Below, piece after piece: positions 41,964 to 51,311 of a DNA stretch of 64,000 bases; positions within the stretch are counted from its first letter, which is position 1; every line of letters starts with the position of its first letter. Both the position numbers and the translations under genes were made by a program. The notes under the pieces are model-generated. The model ran no database searches. It was not told the DNA's origin and saw only the letters and a list, made by a program, of their open reading frames with translations. Location of the stretch: contig JAVBOL010000007.1 of NCBI GenBank assembly GCA_031550615.1, positions 1-64,000 of the forward strand. The letters run 5' to 3'. The stretch is from JAVBOW01 sp031550615. GTDB taxonomy: Bacteria; Bacteroidota; Bacteroidia; Bacteroidales; Rikenellaceae.

Positions 41964-43505
41964 ATGAGAAACTGCATAAAAATATTCTTACTGGCCGCAG
42001 CATCGGTAACGCTCGGCTCATGCGATCAGTTCCTGGAGATGAAGACCCCTTCGGACACCTCCCAGAAAAGATACAACACGACCCCCGAGGAAATCGCCGT
42101 CTCGATAGCCGGCTGCTATAACGGGATGCAGGGCGCGCTGCACGCCGAATGGGCGCTCACGGAGTTGCGCTCGGATAACGCGCGCATCTACGCCAGGGCA
42201 TCCTCGACCCTGATCTTCGAGTATATCCACGAGTTGGACTACCTGGCCGTTTCGACCACCAACACCTTTATCGACGAATACTGGACGGCCACCTACGCCA
42301 ACATAGGCCGCTGCAACCAGGTGCTCGCCGATATGGACGTGGTCACCGACCCGGTGGCCAACGCCGTTTTCTCGGGCGAGGCGATGTTCATCCGCGCCTA
42401 CCACTACTTCAACCTCGTGCGCCTGTGGGGCGGGGTCTTCCTTATTACCGAGCCCATCACCCCCCAACAGGCGCGGGTAATGCAGCGCACCGACCCCGAG
42501 GCCGTATACGCGCAGATCGAGGGCGACCTGGAGGATATAATAGAGGGTAATATGCTGCCCGAAAGCTATCCCAAGGAGAATGCGGGACGCGTGACGATGA
42601 CCGCTGCCAAGGCGCTGCTGGCGAAGGTATACATGACCCACTACTTGCAGGGATCGGCCCAGTGGGCGGCGGCCAAACCGCTGCTCGAAGGTGTGATAAC
42701 GGCAGTCGGCGACCCCCAGGCGGCAGCAGACCTGGTTCCCTTCGACAAGATCTTCGACGTTAACAACGAAATGAACGACGAGATCATCTTCGCGGTGCGC
42801 TACCGGGCGGGCAACACCGGCACCGGTTCGCCTTTCGGCAACGAATTCGCACCCTCGCAGAGCGACGCCAACGTCATCAACGGCAGCGGCAGCTCATACA
42901 ACTACCCGTCCACCAGCATAATACAAGCCTTCAACGCGAACGGGGGCACAGACCTGCGCAAAGATGTGTCGCTGGCCGAGAAATATTACGACAAGACGAC
43001 CGGGCAGTGGAAAGACCAGGACATAACCACCACATGCCGCTACGTGAAAAAGTACCTCTCTCCGGTGACCACCGTCAAGGACGGCGAAAGCGACTGGCCT
43101 GTCCTGCGCGTTGCCGACGCGCTACTGCTCTACGCCGAGCTGTGCAACGAGCAGGGCGAAATAGCGACAGCAGCCAAATACGTCGACCTGGTCCGCGCGC
43201 GCGCCGGTGTGGTGCCGCTCGAAAACGAGCAAAAGGCCAACTCTTACGTACTGCGCGGCTATATCCGCAACGAACGCCGCCTCGAACTGGCCTTCGAGAA
43301 CCAGCGTTGGTTCGATATGCTGCGCTGGGGCATAGCCACGACCGACCTGCACGGTCATTTCCTTGCCGAGGACCTTTACCTGAGCTACACCTCTGTCGCC
43401 GACCGCCCCTCGATAACCGCGGGCGAGCAGTCGCGCACAATATTGCCTATCCCGTTCAACGTTATGAACATAAATCCCGAATTGCCGCAGAACGTCGGTT
43501 ATTAA
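41964..43505 (+). CDS. SusD/RagB family lipoprotein (alginate locus)
   Basis: Surface lipoprotein of 513 aa, the lid of the preceding SusC. The lipobox is LGSC (Cys20), followed by DQFLEMKTPSDTSQKRY. Typical SusD blocks: EIAVSIAGCYNGMQGA, GEAMFIRAYHYFNLVRLWGG, RVTMTAAKALLAKVYMTHY, VADALLLYAELCNEQGEIA and the C-terminal RNERRLELAFENQRWFDMLR. The final ILPIPFNVMNINPELPQNVGY matches the family end. The gap to SusC is 11 bases. It likely captures alginate oligosaccharides at the surface (from context). Confidence 0.95.
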   Translation: MRNCIKIFLLAAASVTLGSCDQFLEMKTPSDTSQKRYNTTPEEIAVSIAGCYNGMQGALHAEWALTELRSDNARIYARASSTLIFEYIHELDYLAVSTTNTFIDEYWTATYANIGRCNQVLADMDVVTDPVANAVFSGEAMFIRAYHYFNLVRLWGGVFLITEPITPQQARVMQRTDPEAVYAQIEGDLEDIIEGNMLPESYPKENAGRVTMTAAKALLAKVYMTHYLQGSAQWAAAKPLLEGVITAVGDPQAAADLVPFDKIFDVNNEMNDEIIFAVRYRAGNTGTGSPFGNEFAPSQSDANVINGSGSSYNYPSTSIIQAFNANGGTDLRKDVSLAEKYYDKTTGQWKDQDITTTCRYVKKYLSPVTTVKDGESDWPVLRVADALLLYAELCNEQGEIATAAKYVDLVRARAGVVPLENEQKANSYVLRGYIRNERRLELAFENQRWFDMLRWGIATTDLHGHFLAEDLYLSYTSVADRPSITAGEQSRTILPIPFNVMNINPELPQNVGY

Positions 43506-43523
43506 TCGGATAATAAAAGCATA

Positions 43524-45239
43524 ATGAAAATGAAAAATATCTTTTTGACATTTCTCAGCGTTTGCACGGCTGCCCTGGTGCTATCGTGCAACGAGCAGGT
43601 GAAGTTCGACTCCTTCACCCAACAGGCTCCCGTGCTGACCTCGTTCTATCCCGCACAGGGCCCGGTCGGCACCGAGATAACCGTCACGGGCGAAAACCTG
43701 CAGAGTATCACCGCGGCCACGATCAACGGCGGGGCGGCGGTCATGGTAAGCCGTATCTCCGACACCGAGGTGGTCATCCGCGCCACGGCAGCCGGCAGCA
43801 CGGGCGTTATCTCGCTTGCCAGCGCCCAGGGGACGACCGTCAGCGACGACAGTTTCACCTACACCTACCCCATCCCGGCTGTGACCGCCTACCCGGCGAA
43901 ATTCCCAGTTGGCGAGATGGCCGTGCTTAACGGCACGTTCCTGCATGCCATTACGGGCGTGAGCTTCACCACCACGGACGGCACGGTGAGCGCGACCATA
44001 GTTTCGCAATCGCCCACCGAATTGGTGCTGACCGTGCCCGACCTTCAAAAGGCGACGGCGGACATCACCTTCTCTTACAGCAACGGCACCTCGACCTCCA
44101 CGTTCCAGAAAACGGGCGCGGTGATCCAGCGCAACCTGCCTGTGATCGTGAGCTATACGCCCACGACCGGCATAAAGATCGGCGACGAGGTGACCATAAG
44201 CGGGACGAGCCTCCACCTGGTGGACAGCATCCTTGTCGGCGGGATCAAGATGCCGATCACCAGCAAACCCGAAAACGGCCTGACGCTCAAATTCAAGGTC
44301 ATAGACAATTTCGCCACCTTCGCCGACGGAAACAACACCAAGACCGCCATCGCTTACGCATTCAGTTCACGCGAGGAGTTCGAGGTGAATGCAGCATTCC
44401 CGTTCTTCGTACCTAATTTCTACAAATGGGTCAACGTCGGCCTCAACGCCCACTCAACCGTCAACCTGAACCACCTGTTCTGCCTCGACACAGGCATGAC
44501 GTATGACGCCAAAGCGTTCAACACCCAGGTGGATCCGCTCAGCAAAGCCATGAACGGCCTGGTATGTGTCGGCAAGAACAAACTCGATGCGGCGGTTACG
44601 AACGATCAATATTATGCCGTTAAGCCATATATATACATGGCTTACCTGGGTAGCGGTATGTATTTCTACGGTCCGGCGAACAATAACAACCGCCTGACCA
44701 ACTTCAACAACTACGCAACCGGTGCCGACGCTATCGCCGCCAACTCATACGGTACGCCGATCATCGTGTACCGCACCCTGAGCGCCAGCATACCCGCAGA
44801 GCAGACCATTATAAACAAAATAGTGGCCGGCACTTTCGCCAGCGCCGATTTCAGTTTTTCGATGCTCTCCGACATCGACCTCACCACCGACGGCAACACT
44901 ACCGCCGACACATGGTCGAACATACCCAACGGCGAATTCGGAGCGTTCAAGGCTAACACCGCCGGCGTGTCCACGACAAAAACGGACCATCGCCCATGGG
45001 CGCCTACACTGACCACCGCCACACAGACCATCGATGCCGACATGAGCACCGTGATCCTTGTGCTGTATTTCAAACCCAATACGGCAAACTGGTCCAACGC
45101 GCTGGCTGCGAACACCACCAACCTTCGCAAGTTCGGTTTCCTGCACGTAAAGCACCTCAAGCAGGATGCCTCGGTCGAGAGCGGTCGCCGCAACACGGCC
45201 ACGTTCGATGCCTACTGGCAGCGCACTCCCAGACCGTAA
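43524..45239 (+). CDS. IPT/TIG-domain surface glycan-binding lipoprotein
   Basis: Lipoprotein of 571 aa (lipobox VLSC, Cys22). Three IPT/TIG-like Ig domains follow at about 35-112 (LTSFYPAQGPVGTEITVTGE), 114-196 (VTAYPAKFPVGEMAVLNGTF) and 205-300 (VSYTPTTGIKIGDEVTISGT). The C-terminal 260 residues form a separate, aromatic-rich domain, probably the ligand-binding part. This layout is that of the SusE/F-position surface glycan-binding proteins placed directly after SusD. Binding of alginate is inferred from the lyases next to it. Confidence 0.85.
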   Translation: MKMKNIFLTFLSVCTAALVLSCNEQVKFDSFTQQAPVLTSFYPAQGPVGTEITVTGENLQSITAATINGGAAVMVSRISDTEVVIRATAAGSTGVISLASAQGTTVSDDSFTYTYPIPAVTAYPAKFPVGEMAVLNGTFLHAITGVSFTTTDGTVSATIVSQSPTELVLTVPDLQKATADITFSYSNGTSTSTFQKTGAVIQRNLPVIVSYTPTTGIKIGDEVTISGTSLHLVDSILVGGIKMPITSKPENGLTLKFKVIDNFATFADGNNTKTAIAYAFSSREEFEVNAAFPFFVPNFYKWVNVGLNAHSTVNLNHLFCLDTGMTYDAKAFNTQVDPLSKAMNGLVCVGKNKLDAAVTNDQYYAVKPYIYMAYLGSGMYFYGPANNNNRLTNFNNYATGADAIAANSYGTPIIVYRTLSASIPAEQTIINKIVAGTFASADFSFSMLSDIDLTTDGNTTADTWSNIPNGEFGAFKANTAGVSTTKTDHRPWAPTLTTATQTIDADMSTVILVLYFKPNTANWSNALAANTTNLRKFGFLHVKHLKQDASVESGRRNTATFDAYWQRTPRP

Positions 45240-45250
45240 CTCTTGCACAG

Positions 45251-46756
45251 ATGAAACTACTCCTTTCGTCAGCCATTTTCGCCCTTCTCCTTACCGTTGC
45301 GTGCTCAGGCACGAGCGGTAAGGAGAATCCGGGGCCTACGCCGCCACCTCCGCCGCCCACGGGCATAGAGTGGAGCCAGGCGGCCCTCGACGCAGCGAAT
45401 ATCCAGCCCGGCGACGAGGTGGTGATACGCGACGGGGTTTACACCAACGTTTACGTGAAACTCAACATCGCCGCCACCGAGGCCCGGCCGGTCGTGATCC
45501 GCGCAGCCACTCCGGGCGGGGTGGTCATCAAGGGCAACTCCACGCTCTGGGTCGGGGGCTCGTGGGTCACCGTTTCGGGATTCCACTTCAAGGACTGCGA
45601 CGTGGTAGAGAAAGAGGCGGTGTTCAATTTCCGCCACTCGACCAGGACGCACGCCACAGATTGCCGCCTGACCAACTGCGTTTTCAGCGGCTCGGGACAG
45701 GATGAGAACAAGACGAAAGACATCAAATGGGTATCGGTCTACGGAGTGCGCAACCGCGTGGACCACTGCTCGTTCATCGACAAGAAGATCATCGGGTCGC
45801 TGCTGGTCGTGTGGGTCGAAACCACGCGCGAGGGCTGCCACACTATCGCGAACAACTTCTTCACCCACCCCCTTTCGCTCAAAGATAACGGATCGGCCAT
45901 CAACGGCCAGGAGATGATACGCATAGGCACCTCCGAGGTGTCGATGTCCACCGCATCGTGTACGGTCGAGGGCAACTATTTCTACCGCTGCGACGGCGAG
46001 GCAGAGTGCATATCCAACAAATCGTGCGGCAACACCTACCGCGGCAACCTGTTCGATGAAACACAGGGCTGCCTAACCCTCCGACACGGCAACGACTGCA
46101 TAGTCGACGGCAACTATTTCTTCGGACGCGGGGTCGCCAACACGGGCGGGGTGCGCATAATCGGCGAACGCCACAAGGTCTACAACAACTATTTCGAAGC
46201 TCTGATGGGGACAGACCACCGCTCGGCGATCACTCTCGTGCGCGGTATCGAGAATTCGCCCCTTTCGGGCTACTTCCAGGTCAAGGACGCAACGGTGGCG
46301 CTCAACACCATCGTAAACTGCAAGCAGGGATTCGCGGCCAACATAAACACAAAAACCAACGAGACGATGCCCGTGATCGGCACGCGCATAACCTCCAACC
46401 TGATCGTGAGCACCGGTACGGGTACCGACAAGGGGATCGTACAGGTGGACACCTACTCGCCCCAGATCGCATGGGACAACAACTACGTGTATAAAACCAC
46501 CGTCACGGGCATAACCTCGGGCACCGTTTCAGCCTCGGCGTTCGATTTGGCGCTTGACGGTGGTTTATACATCCTGCCGGCAGCCAAAGCCGGCGGCTAC
46601 ACCAAACTTAACGATCTAAGCTATATCTCAGTCGACCTTCGCGGGGCGGCGCGCCCGGCGGCGAAAACCCCGGGGGCGACCGAGCCCACAGGCGCCGCCC
46701 CGCGCCAGATACCCACGCGAGAGAGCACGGGGGCCGGCTGGACACCCAACCTGTAA
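45251..46756 (+). CDS. PL6-family polysaccharide lyase, lipoprotein
   Basis: Beta-elimination enzyme of 501 aa on a right-handed parallel beta-helix; PL6 members cut alginate (or chondroitin B/dermatan). Lipobox TVAC (Cys18), then a Gly/Pro linker ending in six prolines, so it is probably held on the cell surface. The catalytic Lys257 (ISNKSCGN) and Arg278 (LTLRHGND) are 21 residues apart, the same distance as Lys250 and Arg271 of chondroitinase B, with the Ca2+-site acidic residues (GEAE) just before. The frame is open further upstream over the previous gene, but the ATG at 45251 gives the lipoprotein signal. Confidence 0.88.
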   Translation: MKLLLSSAIFALLLTVACSGTSGKENPGPTPPPPPPTGIEWSQAALDAANIQPGDEVVIRDGVYTNVYVKLNIAATEARPVVIRAATPGGVVIKGNSTLWVGGSWVTVSGFHFKDCDVVEKEAVFNFRHSTRTHATDCRLTNCVFSGSGQDENKTKDIKWVSVYGVRNRVDHCSFIDKKIIGSLLVVWVETTREGCHTIANNFFTHPLSLKDNGSAINGQEMIRIGTSEVSMSTASCTVEGNYFYRCDGEAECISNKSCGNTYRGNLFDETQGCLTLRHGNDCIVDGNYFFGRGVANTGGVRIIGERHKVYNNYFEALMGTDHRSAITLVRGIENSPLSGYFQVKDATVALNTIVNCKQGFAANINTKTNETMPVIGTRITSNLIVSTGTGTDKGIVQVDTYSPQIAWDNNYVYKTTVTGITSGTVSASAFDLALDGGLYILPAAKAGGYTKLNDLSYISVDLRGAARPAAKTPGATEPTGAAPRQIPTRESTGAGWTPNL

Positions 46757-46765
46757 CGTAACGCC

Positions 46766-49084
46766 ATGAAAAGGACAATATTCGCAGCCGCCATGCTGCT
46801 CACTTTAGCCGCCTCGGCAGCCACGCAGCGCGCACCACTGGGGGGCGTCGCCGCGCTGCTTAAAAAAGCCGCCCCGGGCGACACGATCGTCGTGGAAAAG
46901 GGCGTCTATAACCGCCAGTCGCTGGTTTTAGCCGGCAACGGGGCAGAGAACAACCCCATAGTCATTATGGCCGAAGCGCCCGGCGCGGTGGTCATCGAGG
47001 GCGAATCCTCGCTGCGCCTGACGGGCAAATGGATGACCGTCGCCGGACTGCACTTCCGCAACGGCTTCTCGCCCACGGGCACGATCATCGAGTTCCGCAA
47101 CGGCAGCCGCCACGCCTTCGACTGCCGGGTAACGGATTGCGTGATCGAGGGCTTCAACCCGCCGGCCAGGGCCGAGAAAGGCAACTGGATACAAATGTAC
47201 GGCCAGCGCAACCGCCTGGACCATTGCTCGATAGTGGGCAAACTCAACGAGGGCGTGACGGTCACCGCCGTTCTGGACGGTGTAAACGACCAGCACCACC
47301 GCATAGACAACAACTACTTCGGCCCGCGCCCCGTGTACGGCAGCAACGGCGCCGAGACCATTCGCACGGGCAATTCATTCACGTGGCGCACCCGCGCGGC
47401 GATAACCATCGAGGATAACTATTTCGACCGTTGCAGCGGCGAGGTGGAGATCCTCTCGATCAAATCGTCGGACAACATCATCCGCCGCAACACTTTCTAT
47501 GAGTGCGAGGGCGACATCGCGCTGCGCCACGGCGACCGCAACACCGTAGAGGGCAATCTTATGATCGGCAACCACAAGCCCAATACGGGCGGCATACGCG
47601 TCATCAACACAGGCCACCGTATCTACGGCAACTACCTCGAAGGGCTGGCCGGGGGGCGCCAATTCTCGGCTTTCTCCATAATGAACGGCGTGCCCGATTC
47701 GCCCGACTACCGCTATCACAGGGTGCGCGACGTGCAGATACACAACAACACGCTGGTGGATTGCGACAACATAGTGCTCTGCCTGGGCCGGGATTTCGAA
47801 CGCACGGCCACGCCCATCGACGTGACGTTCACCGACAACCTGATCTTCAACCGCTCGGCCACAGCCACATACACCGCCCTGGACGACGTGTCTGGCATCG
47901 CATTCAGCGGCAATTTGGTCGAGTTGGCCCCGGGTGCGGACATTCCCGCAGGGTTCGCTCCCGCCAAGGCCGCATGGGTCAAGTCCAAAGAGTTCCCCGC
48001 CGTCTACGCACGCACGCAAAGCAAGGGTTACGCCGGGGCGATAGATCCCGCACGCGCGGACAAAGCCCGTTTCGGGGTTAAGAAAGAGGCCGTCGGCGCG
48101 CTGTGGTTCAAATACACAGAGGCCGATCCACGCACGCTCTCAGGTAAGGTCATAAAAGTGGCAGCCGGGCAGAATGCGTTGGCAGAGGCCGCCTCTGCAT
48201 CCGCGCCGGGCGACGTGCTCGAACTCTCCGAAAACGGCGAATACTGGAATGACAAACCTGTCTTTATCCCCCACTACCTCGTTATCCGCGCCGCGGCGGG
48301 GCTGAAAGGCACACCGACCCTGCGCTACAACGGCAAGGGCGGCGAATCGCTGATAGTCATACGCAGCGGCGGTCACCTCGACATAAAAGGTATCGCCTTC
48401 AACGGCATACCCGAACAGGAACTACGCGACCCGAAAGGTTTTATCAACACCGACGAAGGGATGCTGGAAGATTACTCCCTGTTGGCCGAAGGGTGCGAAT
48501 TCTCGCGCTTCAACCGCTCGGGCACTTTCGCAATAAGTTGCACGCAGGGCGCTTTTGCGCAGTGGGTGCGCATAAGGGGCTGCCGCTTCGTGGACCTGCC
48601 CTGGGACGCCATAGTGCTGAGCCGCGAAACCGATTTCTATGGCCGCTACAACGTCGAGAACCTCGAAGTTAGCGACTGCCTTTTCGCCAACATCTGCGGA
48701 TGCGGCATCGACCTGGCCCGTTACGGCTATGACGAAAGCACCGCAGGGCCCAATGCCGTGATAGACCGCTGCACGTTCTACAACGTCTTCAACCGCGAAC
48801 AGGGCAGCGTGGTCGACCTATCGGGCGTCCAGAAGGTCAGGGTCACCGGCTGCTCGTTCGAGTTGAGCGGCCAGGGCGGGGCGAGCGTCCGCCTGAATGA
48901 GATGCGCCGCGACGAGATCACCATATCGCGCAACAATCTCTTCAACGCCGGGCGCATCTTCACTTTCTGGGGTACGGGCGTGAAGGACGACAACACAGCC
49001 CTGCAGCCCGTTTACGCCGACCCGGCCAACGGCGACTGGCGCCAGGCGGCCTCATCACCCCTTAAAGGCGTAGGAATCAACTGA
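46766..49084 (+). CDS. PL6-family polysaccharide lyase, two-domain form
   Basis: Larger PL6 enzyme of 772 aa with a cleavable signal peptide (ATQ near residue 20) and no lipobox, so it is probably periplasmic. The first 400 residues form the catalytic beta-helix: Ca2+-site GEVEILSIKSSDN with Lys233, and IALRHGDRNTVEGN with Arg254, again 21 apart. From about residue 450 a second beta-helix domain begins (GKVIKVAAGQNALAEAASAS), as in the two-domain PL6 alginate lyases. Together with the surface PL6 and PL17 it would degrade imported alginate. The gap to the previous gene is 9 bases. Confidence 0.9.
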   Translation: MKRTIFAAAMLLTLAASAATQRAPLGGVAALLKKAAPGDTIVVEKGVYNRQSLVLAGNGAENNPIVIMAEAPGAVVIEGESSLRLTGKWMTVAGLHFRNGFSPTGTIIEFRNGSRHAFDCRVTDCVIEGFNPPARAEKGNWIQMYGQRNRLDHCSIVGKLNEGVTVTAVLDGVNDQHHRIDNNYFGPRPVYGSNGAETIRTGNSFTWRTRAAITIEDNYFDRCSGEVEILSIKSSDNIIRRNTFYECEGDIALRHGDRNTVEGNLMIGNHKPNTGGIRVINTGHRIYGNYLEGLAGGRQFSAFSIMNGVPDSPDYRYHRVRDVQIHNNTLVDCDNIVLCLGRDFERTATPIDVTFTDNLIFNRSATATYTALDDVSGIAFSGNLVELAPGADIPAGFAPAKAAWVKSKEFPAVYARTQSKGYAGAIDPARADKARFGVKKEAVGALWFKYTEADPRTLSGKVIKVAAGQNALAEAASASAPGDVLELSENGEYWNDKPVFIPHYLVIRAAAGLKGTPTLRYNGKGGESLIVIRSGGHLDIKGIAFNGIPEQELRDPKGFINTDEGMLEDYSLLAEGCEFSRFNRSGTFAISCTQGAFAQWVRIRGCRFVDLPWDAIVLSRETDFYGRYNVENLEVSDCLFANICGCGIDLARYGYDESTAGPNAVIDRCTFYNVFNREQGSVVDLSGVQKVRVTGCSFELSGQGGASVRLNEMRRDEITISRNNLFNAGRIFTFWGTGVKDDNTALQPVYADPANGDWRQAASSPLKGVGIN

Positions 49085-49091
49085 CCCGACC

Positions 49092-51305
49092 ATGATGAAA
49101 AAACTTTCGATATTGCTGGTGGCCCTCTGTGCGGCGACCATTGCACAGGCGGCCAAAAGTGCCGAAGCGCCACGCCCCCGCCTTATGCTCACGCAAAAGG
49201 GCGTGAAGGATATCCGCGCGCAGCTGGGTAAAAACCACATCCTGGACAGCGCATGGAACAACGCCCGCGCCATAGCCGACAACGCCCTCGCCCAACCCAT
49301 CGAAGTGCCCATCCCCGAGCACGTCGGCGGCGGGTATTCGCACGAAAAGCACAAGTCCAACTACACGGATATGTACAACGCCGGGATAGCCTACCAGATC
49401 TCGGGCGAGAAGCGTTACGCCGAGTTCATCCGCACGATGCTGCTCAAATACGCCGACATGTACCCCGGCCTTGGTAGCCATCCCGCCGCATTCACCAAAA
49501 CCCCGGGCAAGATATTCTACCAGATACTCAACGAGGCGGTGTGGCTGACCTTCACCGCCCACGCCTACGACTGCGCCTACGACTACATCCCCGCCGCGGA
49601 GCGCGCACGCATAGAGCGCGACCTGTTCCGCCCCATGGTCGACTTTATGGAGAGCAGCCACGCGGAGAATAAAAAGGCTTTCAACTCGATGCACAACTTC
49701 GGCACGTGGATGGCCGCCGGGGTGGGCATGCTCGGCTATGTGATCGACGACGGGGATATGGTCGAAAAGGCGCTGCGCGGGTCGGACAAGGATGGCAAAA
49801 CGGGCTTCCTGCTCCAGTTGGACAAGCTTTTCTCCCCCGACGGATACTACGACGAGGGCCCTGGCTACCAGCGCTATGCACTCTACCCCTTCGTAGCCTT
49901 CGCCGAGTGCATCGATAACAACCAACCCGGGCTGGGCATATTCAAGGTGCGCGAGGGCATCCTCCCAAAGACCGTAAACGCCCTGCTGCAATGCACCTAC
50001 ATGGGGAATATATTCCTTTTGAACGATGCGATAGCCAAGGATATATACACTTTCGAAATACTTTTCAGCACCAACATCGCATATAAGGCCTCCCCGGCGG
50101 ACCGCGGCATGCTCGGCATGATACGCAAACAGGGCATAGTCACACTCACCGACGCCGGGGCCATGGCCTCGCGCGCCATCAAGGAGGGCAAGGCGCAACC
50201 TTTCAGGTTCTACTCGCAGGTAATACGCACGGGCCCGGACGGCAAGGACGGCGGACTGGCCATCATGCGCGGACGCGGCGATGGGGGCGGGGTGGATAAG
50301 GCCAACACCTGCGTGACGCTCAAGGCGACCACGCAGGGGGGCGGGCACGGCCACTTCGACCGCCTCTCGGTGCAGTATATGGCCAACGACGAACCTATCA
50401 TCCCCGACTACGGCTCGGCGCGCTTCATCAACGTGGAGGTCAAGGCCAAGGGTGGCTACGCGCCCGAAAACCTGACCTTCGCCAAGATGTCCATCGCCCA
50501 CAACACCGTAACGGTGGACCAGCGCTGCCACTACGAGGCCAAATCCTCGGCGGCGGACAAGCTGGGATGCACCGTCAATTACAGCGACTTTTCCTCCCGC
50601 ACGATGCAGATCGTTTCCGCATCCGAGAACAACGCCTACAAAGGCGTGGGCATGCGCCGCACGATCGCCCTTATCGACAACGGTGCGGCTGAATTCCCGC
50701 TCACGCTCGATATTTTCCGCCTCACCTCCGCCGCACGGCACACCTACGACCTGGCATGGTACTACAACGGCCACTTCATGTCGGTGAATTATCCCTTCAA
50801 ACGCAACGCCGCCGCACCTCAGCCCATGGGTGCGGGCAACGGCTACCAGCACCTCTGGCAGGAGAGCAAATCGAGCCCCGAAGAGCGGACCATGCAACTT
50901 TGCTGGCTGCGCGGCAAGCGTTTCTACACCCTGAGCACCGCCTCGAGTGTCCCCTGCGACGCCTTCCTCGTTCGCACCGGGGCCAACGACCCCGACTACA
51001 ACCTGGTGACGCGCGACGGGATCATATACCGCAACCGCGAACAGGGCGGCAACGTGACGTTCGTTTCGCTCATCGAGGCGCACGGCAATTACGACCTCGT
51101 GAGTGAAACCACGCGCCAGGCCGCATCGGCGGTGGAGTCGGTGCGGATCGTGGTTGACAACGACGATTATACCGTGGTGGGCGTGGAGATGAAAGGCGGC
51201 AAGAAATTCACCGTCGCGGTGGTGAACGGCGCATTCCCTGCCGACAAAAAACATTCCGCCGCCTCGCGCCAATGGACGGGAAACAGTGCTATATTTGCAG
51301 ACTAA
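49092..51305 (+). CDS. PL17-type oligoalginate lyase
   Basis: Exolytic enzyme of 737 aa that trims alginate oligosaccharides to unsaturated uronate monomers. Signal peptide about 1-21. N-terminal (alpha/alpha) barrel (about 30-360) with NSMHNFGTWMAAGVGM (residues 198-213) and DGYYDEGPGYQRYALYPF (about 250-267), which bears the catalytic tyrosine region. The C-terminal heparinase II/III-like beta-sheet domain carries GGGHGHFDRL (His419/His421). These blocks match PL17 rather than PL15. A related heparinase-like uronate specificity cannot be excluded. It starts 7 bases after the PL6 gene. Confidence 0.87.
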   Translation: MMKKLSILLVALCAATIAQAAKSAEAPRPRLMLTQKGVKDIRAQLGKNHILDSAWNNARAIADNALAQPIEVPIPEHVGGGYSHEKHKSNYTDMYNAGIAYQISGEKRYAEFIRTMLLKYADMYPGLGSHPAAFTKTPGKIFYQILNEAVWLTFTAHAYDCAYDYIPAAERARIERDLFRPMVDFMESSHAENKKAFNSMHNFGTWMAAGVGMLGYVIDDGDMVEKALRGSDKDGKTGFLLQLDKLFSPDGYYDEGPGYQRYALYPFVAFAECIDNNQPGLGIFKVREGILPKTVNALLQCTYMGNIFLLNDAIAKDIYTFEILFSTNIAYKASPADRGMLGMIRKQGIVTLTDAGAMASRAIKEGKAQPFRFYSQVIRTGPDGKDGGLAIMRGRGDGGGVDKANTCVTLKATTQGGGHGHFDRLSVQYMANDEPIIPDYGSARFINVEVKAKGGYAPENLTFAKMSIAHNTVTVDQRCHYEAKSSAADKLGCTVNYSDFSSRTMQIVSASENNAYKGVGMRRTIALIDNGAAEFPLTLDIFRLTSAARHTYDLAWYYNGHFMSVNYPFKRNAAAPQPMGAGNGYQHLWQESKSSPEERTMQLCWLRGKRFYTLSTASSVPCDAFLVRTGANDPDYNLVTRDGIIYRNREQGGNVTFVSLIEAHGNYDLVSETTRQAASAVESVRIVVDNDDYTVVGVEMKGGKKFTVAVVNGAFPADKKHSAASRQWTGNSAIFAD

Positions 51306-51311
51306 AGAGGT

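Noticed and set aside
44996..45250. N-terminal extension of the first PL6 lyase into the previous gene
   Set aside because: The ATG at 45251 yields a perfect lipoprotein signal, and the extension overlaps the well-supported IPT/TIG protein in another frame.
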